The notes: generated from the letters alone by a model not told the origin. Shown: positions 26,431 through 40,789, counted from the first letter of the stretch. The stretch is 64,000 nucleotides of DNA from Anastrepha obliqua (GCF_027943255.1 NC_072894.1:134903601-134967600); one strand, 5' to 3'. Translations and numbers: made by a program.

Positions 26431-27704
26431 TAAGTTTTTAAATATAAATAAAAATAAAAAAAATTTTAAATAAAACGTAAAGCTTTAAATATAATTTTCT
26501 AAAAAGTAATAGTTTTTCTCAGACCCTGTATAAAGGTAAATAAATTTTTTGTATGAAACTTAGTAAGTTTTTTTTTATGGAATGAAGTAATATTGACCTG
26601 GTGGAAGACCGGTGCATGCTGAATGTCAACAAATTGGGAGCTGGCCTTATATTCGAAGAATTCATAATAGTGATAGATGGAATGCGTTAGTCTGTCTATG
26701 TTTCCAGGAGCAACGGCTATATATTTATATCGTTACATAATTTTTTTGTATTCAGTTTATTTTCAGGGAAATTAAAAAGAAAAAAATATTGACCTATAAA
26801 CATTTTATACTAAAGTTACGAAAGAACGCATTTTTCCCATTTCCCATGGGAATTGAATGACAATTTTCGATGCATTGGTGGCACGGCAAAATATTAAATA
26901 AAACTGGTTTTTAAAAAAAATTATCTCATTTACCCTGGCTTAGCACAAATTTAGTGCATAGCATCAATAATTTGTTTCTCTTTTTGGGTCAACCTAATGC
27001 ATATACATACATACATATACATATGTATACATGTATGCATGTATGTAAAAATTAGAAGTAAAAAAAACTCTGTAAAAATCATAGCATCAATTAATAAATA
27101 ATCAATGAATTATTTCACGTTGGTACTATTGTTGCTATTTCCTGTCGGTCTTCACCCAAACATGCATACGTACACATTCCTGTTTTGCACTACTGCTCCT
27201 CTAGTGCACTTGTGCATGCATTTTAGGTAGGTAGGTGTGTATGTATGCGTAGTAGCTATGCTGCTCTTTTCTTTTTCACTTCTTGCTTTGGGTTTTTTCT
27301 TTTGTTTTTGTTTTTTTTGTTTGTATGTACATAATGTAAATATGTATAATTAAATCTCTGCTATTTTTTGTTTTGTTTTTGATTCATTTTATTATAATAT
27401 GTATTCTCGTTCCCAGCTGCTATTGGCAACTGGTTTGCACTATTTTAAAAAATAATTGTAAATTTTCTGTTTCTATTGCATTTACACGTATTTAGGTAAG
27501 TAAGTATGTATGCATGTATTTCTCTCAGTGTATGTTTCATTTATACATTTGCTGCTATTTCTATTTCTTTTGCTCTCTCGCTCCCGCTCTATCTCGTCTC
27601 CCTATGTTTCTTCCGTTTTGAGCTCTAACCTTCTGATTTATTGTATTCCCTGTCAATTTAATATTTATTTATATAAACAAAAATGTAACAAATCCCTTTT
27701 CTAT

Positions 27705-27749
27705 GGTTAATCAGTTAATCGGTTAATCGGTTAACCGTTTAATCGGTTA
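27705..27749. repeat. 8-bp tandem repeat GGTTAATC
   Basis: Five and a half units: GGTTAATC, AGTTAATC, GGTTAATC, GGTTAACC, GTTTAATC, GGTTA. Confidence 0.9.
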
Positions 27750-28229
27750 TTGCTTGCTGCTGCTTTCACTCTCTTATTTTAAGTTTCACTGCGTTAAAAG
27801 TTTACTGTGGCCATTTTCTTTTAACTGTGTCTGCTTCTGTAACTGCCTAATAATATATCATTCTCACTCTCTTGTCACTTGATTTTTAAATTAAGTGATT
27901 TGGATGTGCAATAAATCCTCACTGCAATTCATATATTGGAAATATAACCGATTTTACCCTTAATTAATTATTCATTTAAGTGTATTTTATATAAGCGAAT
28001 GCAATAAATTCTTAATTAAACTTAGTTCTACTACCATTTGCATTCTCCTTGCTCTCCCTGCTCATCCTCGCGTTCGCACTTCTCTCTTCATTCTTTATTC
28101 AGCTTACTTAACTACGCTGCGCCTATACTTTAAAGATTAAACATTTAATAATTTAAACGGTTTTGTGGCTCTAATTTTTATAGCTGTTATTATTTTTCAT
28201 GGCTGTTGTATTTCACGGTAACTTATGCG

Positions 28230-28265
28230 TAATAATAATAATAATAATCATAATAATAATAATAA
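28230..28265. repeat. AAT microsatellite
   Basis: About eleven AAT/ATA units with one CAT interruption. Confidence 0.95.
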
Positions 28266-31049
28266 GAGTTTAATAAAAAATTCGGTTCTATATAAGAAGT
28301 AAATACATATGTATGTAAGTATATATGTATGTATATTTTTTCACTGCTGCAGTTTTTATGATTTTCTGTGTTTGTTTTGCTATTTTTTTGGTTGCATTTA
28401 TTTCAGTTTTCAAGCATTTGTTTGATTCTTTTGCTATTTTATTTTTTATGCATTGCATTCAATTTATTTGCTTTTCTGTAATTCACTGCCAGTTTGGTTT
28501 TTTTCTCACTGACGTTACTTTCGGTTCTATTATAGTTTTGTAGTATTTTTTTGTTTTGGTTTTTGCTTTTATTGTTTCTATTGTTGTGGTTTTTTTGTAT
28601 GTAAGAAAAATCGCTCTGTAAAATATTTTCTGTACTATGCTGCTTCATTTTTTGTTGCTGTTTGTCTCTGATTTTTTGTTGCTGTTGTAGTTGTAGAAAA
28701 AAACATAAATCTTATACTCTGTTATATCGCACTGACAAACCAATAAATAATTGTAAAAATTACAGTTCTATGGCACATTGTTGCAGAGAAACTCTCACCG
28801 AAACACTTCGTTTTGTGGTACTTTTTGGAGGCATTGGATAATTTGCGGAGAAAAGCTAAATTTTCTCTTGAACTAATATAACATAATTTGTTAAAAAAGA
28901 ATTACATTTGCAAAGACGGGAACAAAGATGGGCTACTGCGGGCATTAAAAAGAAGATAACAAAAGATGGTATAATTTAGGGGAAAAAGCCGATGATCACA
29001 TTTTTAAGCAACATTCATTTCCAAGATAAAGTTGGTACCGATTGATGCTCCTTTTCGACGAATAAAATTCGCTCTTGAACTCATTATCATGCAGGTATCT
29101 TTTGGAGGTCACGGGTAATTGATGTGGGAAGATATTTTTTTTTTAACGAACTAACATCACTTGTTCAAAAATATAAATAAGATAATAATTATCTAAATTA
29201 ACTCAAGTACAAGAAAAGGCTACTGTGTTACCGCCAACTCTTAATGCGATAATGAGTCTACAACAATTCAAAGTGCCCAAGGAACTGCTACTCTTCAAAT
29301 TCTAAAAGGCGCTTCTACAACCCTAAAACTTCATATTTCTTACTAAAAGTTTAAGCTTTGTAAAGTTTTCTTAGTACTCTACCTGTTTAGTCTATCAAAC
29401 TCCTTAAAGCCATAACTCTTAACAGTCATTGGGCTAACATAGGAAAAATACTCTTCTAATCCAATCGCTAGCCCATCAGCTCTCTCACAAATTTTCTCCT
29501 TCAAAAAATGTTCAATGACTGTTAACGCTGTTAACATGATGTTCACAAACGTGAGTAACCAGAACTGTCAGAGAAAAAATCGAGTAACGATTTGTGGATG
29601 GTTTTCAGCTTTTTATAGTAATTACAAGAAATTCTTAAAATTATGCGATGCAGTGGTTTTTTAGTAAAATCTCTAATGAAGAAAAATGAAGATATGTTAC
29701 GTGAAATATATATTTTACCTATAAACAAAATATTCATAATTTTTTCTTTGCTTAAAAACTAAGAATTTTTTTGAATTAATGATGAGCTGTTTCTAAAAGT
29801 AAGAGTTAAAAAATGTAATTTTAACTCTAGCAACCAGCTAATAAGCTACAAAACGATGATACCTTCAGTGCAGGTTGAGGTAAGACGATTCAGTGACAAA
29901 TACAGCCGTCGTTTGTCGAGCCACCCCCACGCGTTTGTCAGCCTAGCATCTTATTCAGCCTAGCACCTACATACCGCGCCTCAAACAAGATACACCTCTT
30001 AAAACCATATAAAACATGGATGGTTTAATCTGGAAGGGGAGATGTAGCCCAGCCCCTGCGGTCCACAACGAACCTATTCCTATGTGCGATGCGGCTGCCA
30101 AACCTACCAATATAAAACATAAACAAAAAGAAATTTCAAAATCAGCCTCGAAATGTCACGGCTCTCACTTCATGTTCAGTATGTTGCTAGTTATTTCTAT
30201 TGAGAGCACGTGGTGAGCTAATCCATTAGGCGAACTTGGACTTCACCTATTTCGCGCTCTTCAAGATCGCCCCTTGTTAGCCTAACTTATATAAATTTCT
30301 TAATGTTTAAATTAAAAACAGATTGTAATAAAAACAAATATATATATATATTTTATTATATATATTTGTTTGCTCTCCGCTCTCCGCTCTCCACCTTTCC
30401 AATTTCCTCCGAAAAGTACCTTTGCTTGAAGGTTCAGTAGGACTTTCTCTCTATTTATTTTATTTTATTTTATGGGTTTCATTGCTTATTGAGGCATTTG
30501 CTGTTGTTGTATTGTAGTTGTAATTGTAAAAATAAATATTGAAATTTACATACATATTTGTTGTTAATAATATATCGTTTATATGATTCAGTCATTTTGC
30601 TGATTTGTTTGATATCTTCATCGGCCGTTTCTATTGTTTCACTCTTTTTCTATGCTATTTCTTTATTTAATTATAATTAATAAGTAATTTCCTGCTTTAC
30701 TAATTTGATTTCGCGATTTTACAATAAAAACATGCTGCTCGGCTGTATTATTGCACAATTGGCTTACTTAACATCGTATTTTACATCAATTACAAGCAAA
30801 ATATTTGGTTTTTTGTTTTTTAAGTTTTATAAGTATTAGTTTTTAATTAATTTTTTCCCTCTGGATACCTATGTATTATATGTATGTATGTTTTATCATT
30901 CACATTTTGCGCTGTTTTACCAGACTATGGCTTTCAATGCTTACTTCATGAGTGAATGCGATTAAATGATTTTAATTAAATACTTATAAATGTTTGTGTT
31001 TTCAATAAAATATTATACACCATTAATATACATTTATGTATGCATGTAT

Positions 31050-31086
31050 GTGTATATATATATATATATAATATATATATATATTT
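31050..31086. repeat. AT microsatellite
   Basis: A run of TA dinucleotides with one AA interruption near 31070. Confidence 0.95.
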
Positions 31087-32039
31087 GTATTAAGTAGTTT
31101 TTTTGCGTGTTTGACGCTTAGCTTTAAAATACGATTTTTGTTGTGGCAAATTTCCTCTTCACCTTAGTTTTGCTACATTGAATTTGAACTAAAATTTGGG
31201 CAAAAATAAAAGTAGTCTGTTTATCATTTTAATTCAAATGTACAATATTGAAAATAAGTACGCATATTTTTGCATGTTTTTAATTGATTTAAAACATTTT
31301 TATTCTGTTAACAGCAAACAATTGAATTAATATTTTCTGTCTATTTTAGTTATCTCTATTTGCAGTTTTCGATTTATGCATTTTTTCATATTTGTTCAAA
31401 CCCATTGTTGTTGTGTGGTTTTTATACGTAGTTGCTGTTGTTTTTGTAAGACTTTATTTATATATATATTTTTATAAATTTAAATAGACTTAAGAACTAT
31501 TATCACTATTGCAGAATTCGGCTGTATGTTTTGTTGTTGTTGTTTGGTTGGTTGATCAAAATTAATTTATTTCTTTATTTAGAATTATTTGTTTGTTATT
31601 TGTGGCATTTCAAGAAAATAAAAAAACAATTCGCTGTTCTATTATTTTTATGTCAGTCTAAACAGAATTCAAGTTTGATTTAATAGAAAGTAATTTTAAA
31701 TATATATATGTATATATCTTTTGTTTGTGGTAATTCCAGACATTGTTTTAAGAGTTTTACGCTTAGTTTAAATTTTTTGTGCAATTTATTTTTATAAATG
31801 CTTCACCATAAATTTGTCTAGCGTGTTGTATTTGTATTTGTATTTATTTTGTATTTAAGAAGAAAGGGTTTTTATGTTTTGATGTTTTTGTAATTTTTTC
31901 CATTTTCCTAGAGGGTATTTTTGAGTTTGGCGCTTTTTTGTGAGTCAAACTGCTGACAAAAGTAGGTGCACTTTGAGTTTGAAGTTTAGAGAGCATTCGT
32001 TAATTGCATGCCAGTGTCTTTTCGTGGTGTGGTGAGTAA

Positions 32040-32560
32040 GCAATATTCGAGAAAGCTGCTTCTGCATTCAACATACAGATATCGGTAGCCACGACGAAGA
32101 TCATGACAATATCTAAGCAGCCGCTATGGTGTGAGCTAGCATTATGCAGAAAGAGTATAGAGCATATTATGGAATTCTGCTACCTACAACCACATGCATA
32201 AAGCAGTACGAATCTCTGGACGCCTACGCAAAGTAATATGGCGAAATAAACATCTAAGCTTCAAAGACAAAGTCCGAATTTAAAAAACAGGCGTTCGACC
32301 AGTACTCACCTACGTAGTTAAAACCTGAGCAGATACAACTGCAACACAACAAGCAATGACTAAGGTTGCGGTTGCGGACAATCACAGGGTATACTCGAAG
32401 AGATTAGAGGTATATGCGACACGCAAGACATTGTTAGGTGGAGCCGAACACAAAGAAGGGAGTGGAAAAATCACGTGCTACGCATGGCTGACAATAGGTT
32501 GGCTAAATCTGCAATGACGCAAAACCGAGGACTACGAGGCCACCCGGAACTCCGATAACT
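32040..32560 (+). mobile_element. Decayed non-LTR reverse transcriptase, C-terminal part
   Basis: The + strand shows SGRLRKVIWRNKHLSFKDKV, then TGVRPVLTYVVKT, ADTTATQQAMTKVAVADNHR and, in another frame, a REWKNHVLRMADNRLAKSA-like stretch. This is the standard thumb and tail order of endonuclease/reverse-transcriptase proteins of RTE or CR1 type. Several stops break it and no 5' part is present. Confidence 0.65.
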
Positions 32561-34739
32561 GATATTTATTTACTTATTTCTGCTTATTTTTATTTATAAC
32601 CAAGTAAATTGTATTTCTTGTATAAAATTGTTGATGAACAGGATTTAATCCTACAATAAAGAAGAAGAAGAAATTTTTGGAGAAACCTGGAATTGAAGTG
32701 AACGTTTTTGGCCATATATAGGTAAATACGGGGAAACGTACTCTCTCGCTCATTTAAACATTTTCGTTGCTGCCAATTTCTCGTTAACGTCTTCAGATTG
32801 AATACATCAGCGTTAAGAACCTCGGGGGAGCCTATTATCCCAGGTGGCAGAGCCCCGCATCCCCAGGTGGCGTACATGGGAATGCCTCCAAGATATGTGT
32901 GGTAGTTGAGAAATGATATATCTCCACCGGACGACACCGGTTGGATATGTAAATTTCGTTAAAAAAACTAGCTCACGACATCTGATTTATCATGTGAGAT
33001 GCGGTCGAAAGCGGGTGTCTGTACTTGAAGCAAGCGGCTCGCTATAAAAATATGATATGACAAGTAGAACTGGATGCCTTAAGATGTATTCAACAGTGCT
33101 TTCCCCACTGGCGTACGTGGGGTTGCGCAGGGTTAGATGTCTAGCCGTAAAACCAACATACCCAAGAAACGGAGACTTCGCCCTATGTTCCGACTAGGAA
33201 CGACATTAAATTGATACGTTACCTTAATATTTTTTGTATTCAATTTATTGTCAAGGAAAAAAAAATTTAAAATAACCTTTGGCTGTTTCTCGTCCGCATG
33301 ATCTTTGAGGATGCTAACCTAGTGACATCCTAATAAGAGAATATTCGGGTTTTCGAAGTGTATGTCTCAGCCGTTTCAACTATCTTTCTCTAATTCCAAT
33401 ACGGAACTAGGTACCTCATTAAAATCGACCGACCTTCCATTACATAGTGCAATAATTGGAAGCATTACCGGGTACTACCTTTACGGGAAAACATGGAACT
33501 CTAATGAACACTGTCGTGGAGCAATTAGAGAGCACTGTACATTTTCTCTGCAACTGTTTTGGTTTTGCTGGAAGTTGATAAACTCTTACTTTTCATAATA
33601 TCTGGGAGACTTAGAATCTGCACTCATTTACATTATTTCATCGTTTAATAGAGAGACGTAGTGGTTTCACTACATTGTGTATTGGTAATGCTCAAACATT
33701 GATGCTAGGTATCACAATGGGCCTCCAGGCTAAATTTGGACATTCAACACTCTTATGGAGAGTGGCAAGCGCTGCAACTTAGCCTAATCTAGACACCTTA
33801 AGAGGAGCAAGCCTTCCGCGCAACCAGCGGTAAGTGGGAGGCAGCGCAAACGTTCGCAAGTAAGATAATATCGCGACTTTGCCATATTGATTGGGAATGA
33901 AAAGCGTTTAGGCAACAGTGGCAGCAATAGAGAAGGCGGACAGTTTCTGACACACCGACAACAAACACAGACGTGAGTGAAACACTCGATACAGTATCGT
34001 ATAGAAGACAAAACGGTAGTGAGTTAAGATAAAACTACTGCAAGTTTTCCGATTTCTCCTTTACTTCGGAACCACCTATTAACACAGTGTGATTAATTGG
34101 GACTATCGACGGTGTATAACCTTCATTTGCCTGCAGGAGAGGAAACTGGACGCAGGTACCTGTTGTGTCTTGGGACATAAAAGCGGCTCTACCCAGAAGT
34201 TATAATTTTGTGGTCCCAGGGTAGAATTAGCCGAGGTGGAGGTTTATTATAGTATTAGTGAAAGCGTCCCCACATACAATTGGTGTGACGGCACCTCTGA
34301 GATGTTTTTGACATTTTGATTTCAACCTCCTTCCAAAAAACAAAATAGAGAAGCTAGTTTATGGTGACCAGCGCTTGGAGAACGAATGGCAGGGAAAAGG
34401 AAACACCTATCGAATTTAGTTTAGTTCACAACCCGAACGATTGCTTTGAAACCCGGTAGCCCAGCCTGTCAAATGGAATATCTTATAGAGCTCTTGTGGC
34501 TGATGGCTGATGCCGTCGATTCTTTTAGTGGGCGGTGACATTTAGAAAAGCTCAACAAGTGGCTGCTTAATTGCGAAGATAAAATTAACTACAGCTGCCA
34601 AGACGGATTTATTGCAGATGATGGCATTCGCCCAGCTTTGTATGGAGGAGCGCATACTGCTTTGGACGTGATGGATTTCTGCACTGAAAACCCTTGCTAA
34701 ACCACGCTGCTCTTCGTAGTTAGTCGGTGAATGTAAGAT
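32561..34739. other. Repeat-derived stretch of uncertain origin
   Basis: Base composition is more balanced than in the neighbours, and phrases such as GTATCACAATGGGCCTCC at 33706 resemble the 3' regions of the non-LTR copies. It is probably decayed non-LTR sequence lying between the two better copies, with no intact frame. Confidence 0.4.
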
Positions 34740-35460
34740 AAAACTGAACAGTGTTGCAAAACCCAACAAAGTTAGTCTCATTTGGGTGCCTGGACATTGT
34801 GGTATTACAGGGAACGAGTTAGCCGATAAACAGATTAATGAAGGCTCTGCAAGTATGCCACTAGGCCCTGAACCCTTTCTAGATATCAATTCCACTTTGA
34901 TTCAACTATGGATTGACGACTTCATGAGGTCTACTCGTAGAGGACGTTGGTCTGGGTTGAACTCGTTCAGCATAGTCAAGTGCTTTGTGAAATAACCAAA
35001 CAGGAAAATAGCTACCTTTCTCCTAAAACTCTGCAGAAAGGACTTGACAGTACTGGTGGGCGTAATCACAGGGCACAACGCCTGTGGGCAGCATATGGCT
35101 ACCATGGGGGCCGTCGACAGCCCGATATGCCTATCCTGTCTTGAGCATGACGACACTGCAAAGCATTTTCTCTGTAGCTATTCGGCGTTTTCCAGATTCA
35201 GACTTAGAATATTGGGTTGCGATATACTGAGTATGGATAAAGTTCATACTCTTCCTCTTCCGGATGTCTTAGACTTCATCAATGAATCCGAGAGACTTGT
35301 GGAAGAGTGACCTCAAACTAATTTATCCGTCTTACCACCCACATTTTATCTTTCCTATCTCTATTCTTTCTACTGAAATCTAGCCGGTTGTAGTACAATT
35401 GTCTCCTGACTGAGTGCTTGGACTTGTCCAACCCCCCACAAATCTAATCTATTCTAATCT
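34740..35460 (+). mobile_element. 5'-truncated non-LTR tail with RNase H end
   Basis: The + strand reads VSLIWVPGHCGITGNELADK (RNase H C-terminal motif), then DDFMRSTRRGRWSGLNSF, a stop at about 34993, then VLVGVITGHNACGQHMATM and ICLSCLEHDDTAKHFLCSYS. It closes with a genuine stop at 35308. The 3' sequence ends in a TCTAATC-type repeated tail near 35440-35462. Sequence upstream to about 34440 is probably the same element but too decayed to translate. Confidence 0.8.
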
Positions 35461-38400
35461 AATCACCTGTAATAAATTTGCCTTGGTAGCTGCTTTGCTG
35501 GATTAACAGCGAAGAGTTCGAACGCAACTTGTAAACATTTTTGGCAGCCAAAATATTATATTAGAATTTATTGCATGCGCGGATATAAAAGTTCAGCAGC
35601 TTCTTCAACTCTCAAATTCACAAAAAAGCGCTTCTGCGAGCCATAACTGTGTAGTTGTTCTCAGTATGCAATATTTTAAGTATTTCAATTTTGTATGGCC
35701 AGTCTGGAGTTGAATTATCAATGTTTATGTTATATTTCAATTTCTTATTTTTTTTGTTTTGCATTTTTGAATTCGGGTTTTGCCTCTGCATTAATTATTT
35801 ATGTACGTAATTGTTTCACACTTACGACTTAGGTATTCATACACACACATTTTTCTTTTTTAATATATTTTAATGCTTAGGATGCTTACTATATTTACTT
35901 GTTTTCCATTTTCTGCTTGTTTTTGTTTTTCTTACCTTTTTTAATAAAGACTTATCTATAATTGTGGTTTTCACATTATTTTTATTTATTATTAAATTTT
36001 TGTTGAATTTTTTTATAGTATTAATTTTTATTTATTATTTATTATGGGCGTGCATTCGGTGGCCAACGCTTATGCTAGCTCGCTCACTGCTTCTTCTTCT
36101 TCTTCTTCACTCATTTTACATATTGCAATTATTTATTTATTGTATGTAAGTAAGAACGAAAAATTGTTGCTATTTATTTATAAATTATTTGTACTCTTGG
36201 TTTGTAAATTGGGCTATTGTTTCTTTTCTGTTTGCTTGCTTGATTTATTATTTGTTGCTTTTATATAATTGATTGGTACTCTTATTGTTGTTGCTATTTA
36301 TTTAATTACTTTAATTACAATAACATATTTTTCGGTTGTAGTTGTAATATTTTTAACAGTTTTCTTGTTGCATAGCGAATTGTTTAAAATAGTTTTGAAC
36401 TTTTGTTGTTGTTGTTGTTAGCTATTTTACACAATTCCAAGTTGTATGCGTGACCTTTTGTTGCTGTTGCTTCTCTGTTACATGGAGTTTTTCGCCGCAT
36501 TCAAGAGCTCTGTTGGGCCAGCGCGCAGGCAGTGCGCAGTGCTGTGAAGCTTGAAATCGGCAGATTTTAGCTAAGCGAGAATCGAAACGCCAGCGATTGT
36601 TTCAGCACTTGGCTGGGCTTTCGAAATTAGTAAAACATTATGCGCTGAAAGATTGCTTTGAAAATAGCGCGCACCACGTGATGCATTTCATTGTTTTTGC
36701 GATTCCAGCTTAGGAATTTCTGGAAAATACAACACTTTCGCTTTGCCCAACGAAGCTTTTGAAGCGTTTATTGTTTGTTAATTTTCTGTTTCATATGAAG
36801 TGCTATTTTCGCTGGTTTATTGCGTTTGAAATGAAAATGCAAGTAGCCAAAAATTAATATTGAGCTATTTCGTTTTTTTGTTTTGAGATTTTGAGATTTT
36901 GAATTTTGCTGTGGTTATGTTGCTTGTGTTGGTTTGCCTTTGAAGAAGTCGCCATAATAAATACCTATTCAAATATTTGTTATTTAATATTATTATTCAT
37001 TTCATAAGTTTTTTCTTTAAATATTTTTCATTAAATGTTTATGCATTTAACTTGCATTTTTTTGTTTAGTGAAAACCCCTCTCTTTGATTAAGGTTATGC
37101 CGTATTTTTTCTAAAGTAAAGTCTGGTTTTGGGCGCTTAATTGTTTACCTGAAACGAATTTGCTACGCAATATTGCTTTCTTCGTCTCGCTTACTCTTCA
37201 GCGGTAAACAACGCGCGCATAAGTCAATATTGGGATAAAATTGTAAAGCTTAGCGGCGCTTTCGCTGCGCATTTCGACGCGTCAAAGCTGTTTGTGTGAG
37301 CTTCGCAGCTCTCTTTGGATCGGCGCACAGTTTACCAGTGCATAAATAATTTACAACGAAAATGCTTTGCTCGTTGTTTGTTACTTTTAGTTATATTTAC
37401 TAGCATTTTGGGTCATATTTTCCCCTTTTAGTTTACTTCATTGCTATTTTTGATCTTTCAGTTTTTTTTTTTGAAATTTTTAATTGTTAAGCTTACTTAA
37501 CTGCTTTTGTTCGGTACAGTCATTTCCTTTAAATTTACATCATTTACTTTTGATTTTTGGTCACTTTCTGGAAAATTGTTTAAATTTTTGGAGCGTTCGT
37601 ATAACTTTAATTGAAATTGGTTTCTGTTCTTACACTTCTTCTTTCGTATTTAATAAACAAGAAAGTGGCTAACATGCGATTTTTACAATTTCTACTTACA
37701 AGCCGTATAATTTTCGTATGCATTTTATGATTTTATTTCATAAACTTATTTTTGCATAGCATTTTCCCGCTGTGCTTTGTCGTTTATGATTACTGTGGCG
37801 CGTGCACAGTGGCGCGTTTGTTCGGTTAGTTGATGAATGTTAATATGTACAGTCAAGTTGGTATAGTAAAAAATGTGTTTTATGTGTGAGAAAGTTACTT
37901 AAAAAAAAGAAATAAAATAAAATAAAAAAGTTAAAAAATAAATTGGCTTCATAAATTTCAAGCTGCAAAACTCTTTGCTGTACTGACAAAAAAAAAAAAT
38001 AATAATTAGTGTTTTTTATATAAAAAAAGTTGCAAGAATTCTCATCAAGAACATTTTTGGAAACAACATTTTTTTCTATTTTGGAGCATTTTGTGTAAAA
38101 TTTTGCATATACTTGCCTACTGTGGGAATTTTTGTTTTTGCTTTCTTTTTATACACCAAATTTGTTTACTGTTTAATTTCTTACATCACCTCACTAATGC
38201 CTAATATGTTTTTGCTGTTCTACAAAAATTTTGATTAATCTTAATTTTGGTTTAGCGCCTAATTTAATTGATAGTTTCGCTTGCTACTTCCACCTAAATT
38301 TCGTTAATTTTGAGACCATAATAGTTTTTGTAACTTGTTTCTTATTCCTTTAATTTTTTTCTAAAGACATTTACAAAAGTTTTATAGATTAATTTTACAG

Positions 38401-40789
38401 CGTGTGCTTGTGCCTTGCTCATTTGTTTTTTTTTTGTTGCTTTTTGATGTTTTAATTTTTGCTTGATTTGTTTACTTAAATTTCTTTTTCATTATCACAG
38501 TGACATTCAGTCTAAGTTTTGCTTTCATTAGAATTATAGCATGAAATGCTATATAATTTTTCATCCCCTCCACTGCTCCGCTGTGCCTACGATTTTTTCT
38601 TATAACTTTTTTAAAATAACAATTTAAAACTACTCATTTCTAAATTTAAAGCCAAAAGTTTTTGAATTAACAATTTCGTTTCTCTTTTATATAATTTTTA
38701 GTGGTGCAAAGCCAAATATGTTTTTTTTTTTTGAATTTTTAATTTACATACATAATTTCTAGGCATATTTTTTTGAACAAAATTTCACTAAAACCACCAA
38801 CTTCAAGTAAGGCCTAAAATAGTTGCTTGCTTCATGTTTTTGCCAAAGTGATGTTCCAAAATTTTCCTTCCTTCTTCTTGAACTTTGCAATTTTCAACGC
38901 ATATAGCAAATCATGCTTTTTGTTTGATAATTCCAATGAAAGCATTGTTTTTGGTTTTTAGGTATTTTATATTTTTATATTTTTTCCAACACTAAACGCC
39001 AAACAGTAGATTCTAAATTTATTTATTTGTCGCCAAAAAAAGTCTAAGCCGAAAGTTTAGTAGTTAATTTTGTTTTTTGTTTTAGTTCTTGTTAATTTAG
39101 ATTTTTTATATTTATTAAGTGTGGGCCTAAAAATAATCAAAATTTTGTCTAAGTTTGTTTTTGTTTGTTTTATAAAACCTTAAAATCCAAAACAATTTAT
39201 ACTTTTCCTTCACTACATTTTATTCCCATTCATTACTTATCCCTCACGTTTGCTTTAACTATAAAACTTTTGCACATCATTTTTCCATGTCGAAATTCAT
39301 TCAAATACCTAAACTCAACACTTTTCCCTTCCAATTGCTATTCCTTATACATATTTATTTATTTACAAGTTTATTTTTGCCAAATATTTAATAATTTCAT
39401 TCTAAGCCAAAATAGTCATTCGTTATTTCGCAAGCCATATCCCGCTGTCATCATTCCTAGCTCACCCCGTATTGGGATCTATTCGGTGCCAACCGATGCC
39501 TATCACAAACAGACGCCTTCATATTTTACCAAAAGTTTTGTTTTAATGAATGGAAAATTCATATTTAATGGACTTAGGTATAATAGCCGAACATTTGTGC
39601 TCCTTTTCGAATATAAAATTTCTAAGAAAATAAAATGAACAATTGCAGTGTGAGCGGCGATAAATGCGCGAATGTGGAATGGATATAAGCAAGATTTCTC
39701 AGAATAATTCAAGCTAGAAAAGAAGAACAAAGGCGTAAAAAAGGCATATGCAGAAATAAAAACACAATAAAATACTTTTACTACAAAGAAAAACTAGATA
39801 TAAAAACAAGGGATCTACAAGCTTTGTAATAAATGAATTGAAAGTGCATGTGAACGGTCGAATATTTGCGAGAAAGTTCGTAGCCGTTGGTCGATGTGAA
39901 AGGCATTTTGACTCAGTAGAAAGGATGTGAGAATAAAATAAAATTAACTTTAGAGCGCAAAGCAGCTTGAAGGCGACTTTTAGAGTAATTTTATAGAAAA
40001 TGCATCAAATATTATGCAAAGCTTACATGAAAATGTTTGAAAAAAACTTTTAGAATTTTCAAAACATGAGTCACCAGTCAACCTCTTATGAGTAAAGGTT
40101 TGAAAATAAAGCAAAAATAAAAGTATGCCACAAAATGTATGCATACTATAAATTAGTGAAAGTTCATGAATAAGTAAATAAATACTCAGATTTATATGAG
40201 TACAGGTTGAAGATTCTTGACTTAATTGATAAAACTCAGAGAAAAGTGGGTCGTTTAAATAACAAAAGTAGGGCATATCATAAATGAGGCTTTCATAAAA
40301 GCATTTATTTATGTATTTATTTATAATTCATACAACAAACAAAAATGTATTATATAAATACATAAACGCAGCACTGGCTACAAGGCCTTCAACCATTTAT
40401 AATTAAAAAACGCTGGTGAAACAAGTTTGAAAAACAAAAATATCGAAGGTGAAGGTTTTATATTACAAAACACGCAGAACTGACAATGATCAAAAACGCA
40501 GAGAAAGCGCGATCACTCACAAAGTTTTTAGTATTAACATTTGCATGAAAATTCCATTACAAATATGAGCCAAGTTTGAGCAGCAAACAAGAGATGTCTA
40601 ATGCAAAAGTTTCAACTTTTAATGATAAATTGAAAAGTAGTTGAAAGCTCTTATGAAAGCGCAGTAAAAGCTTTATGCTACTCGATTTAACTGTGTTTAA
40701 CAAAGCGAGCCATTATTTTCTTTCTCGTGCCAACCGGCGCCATGAAAATATGAAAGCGCAGTGAAAGTTTCATTTATATAATTGGCGCT
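35461..40789. other. Gene-free stretch, strongly T-rich on the + strand
   Basis: Tracts at 35730-36480 and 36780-39420 are T-rich on the + strand, so A-rich if transcribed from the - strand. From about 39640 to 40790 the skew reverses to A-rich. Frames here are compositional. No element was recognised. Confidence 0.5.

Larger units (their letters stand above)
26431..32039. other. Gene-free stretch, partly T-rich, one GC-richer island
   Basis: T-rich + strand tracts occur at 27260-27680, 28320-28690 and 30460-31880. The island at 29870-30300 is GC-richer and carries a TATA-like CATATAAAACATGG, but its short frame (30016-30216) has no recognisable domain. It may be an old transposon or LTR piece. 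Confidence 0.45.

Noticed and set aside
39165..39638. + strand frame of 157 codons
   Set aside because: A fairly long frame, but it lies in T-rich sequence, has Phe/Ser/Ile bias and no recognisable domain or splice partner. It is probably chance.
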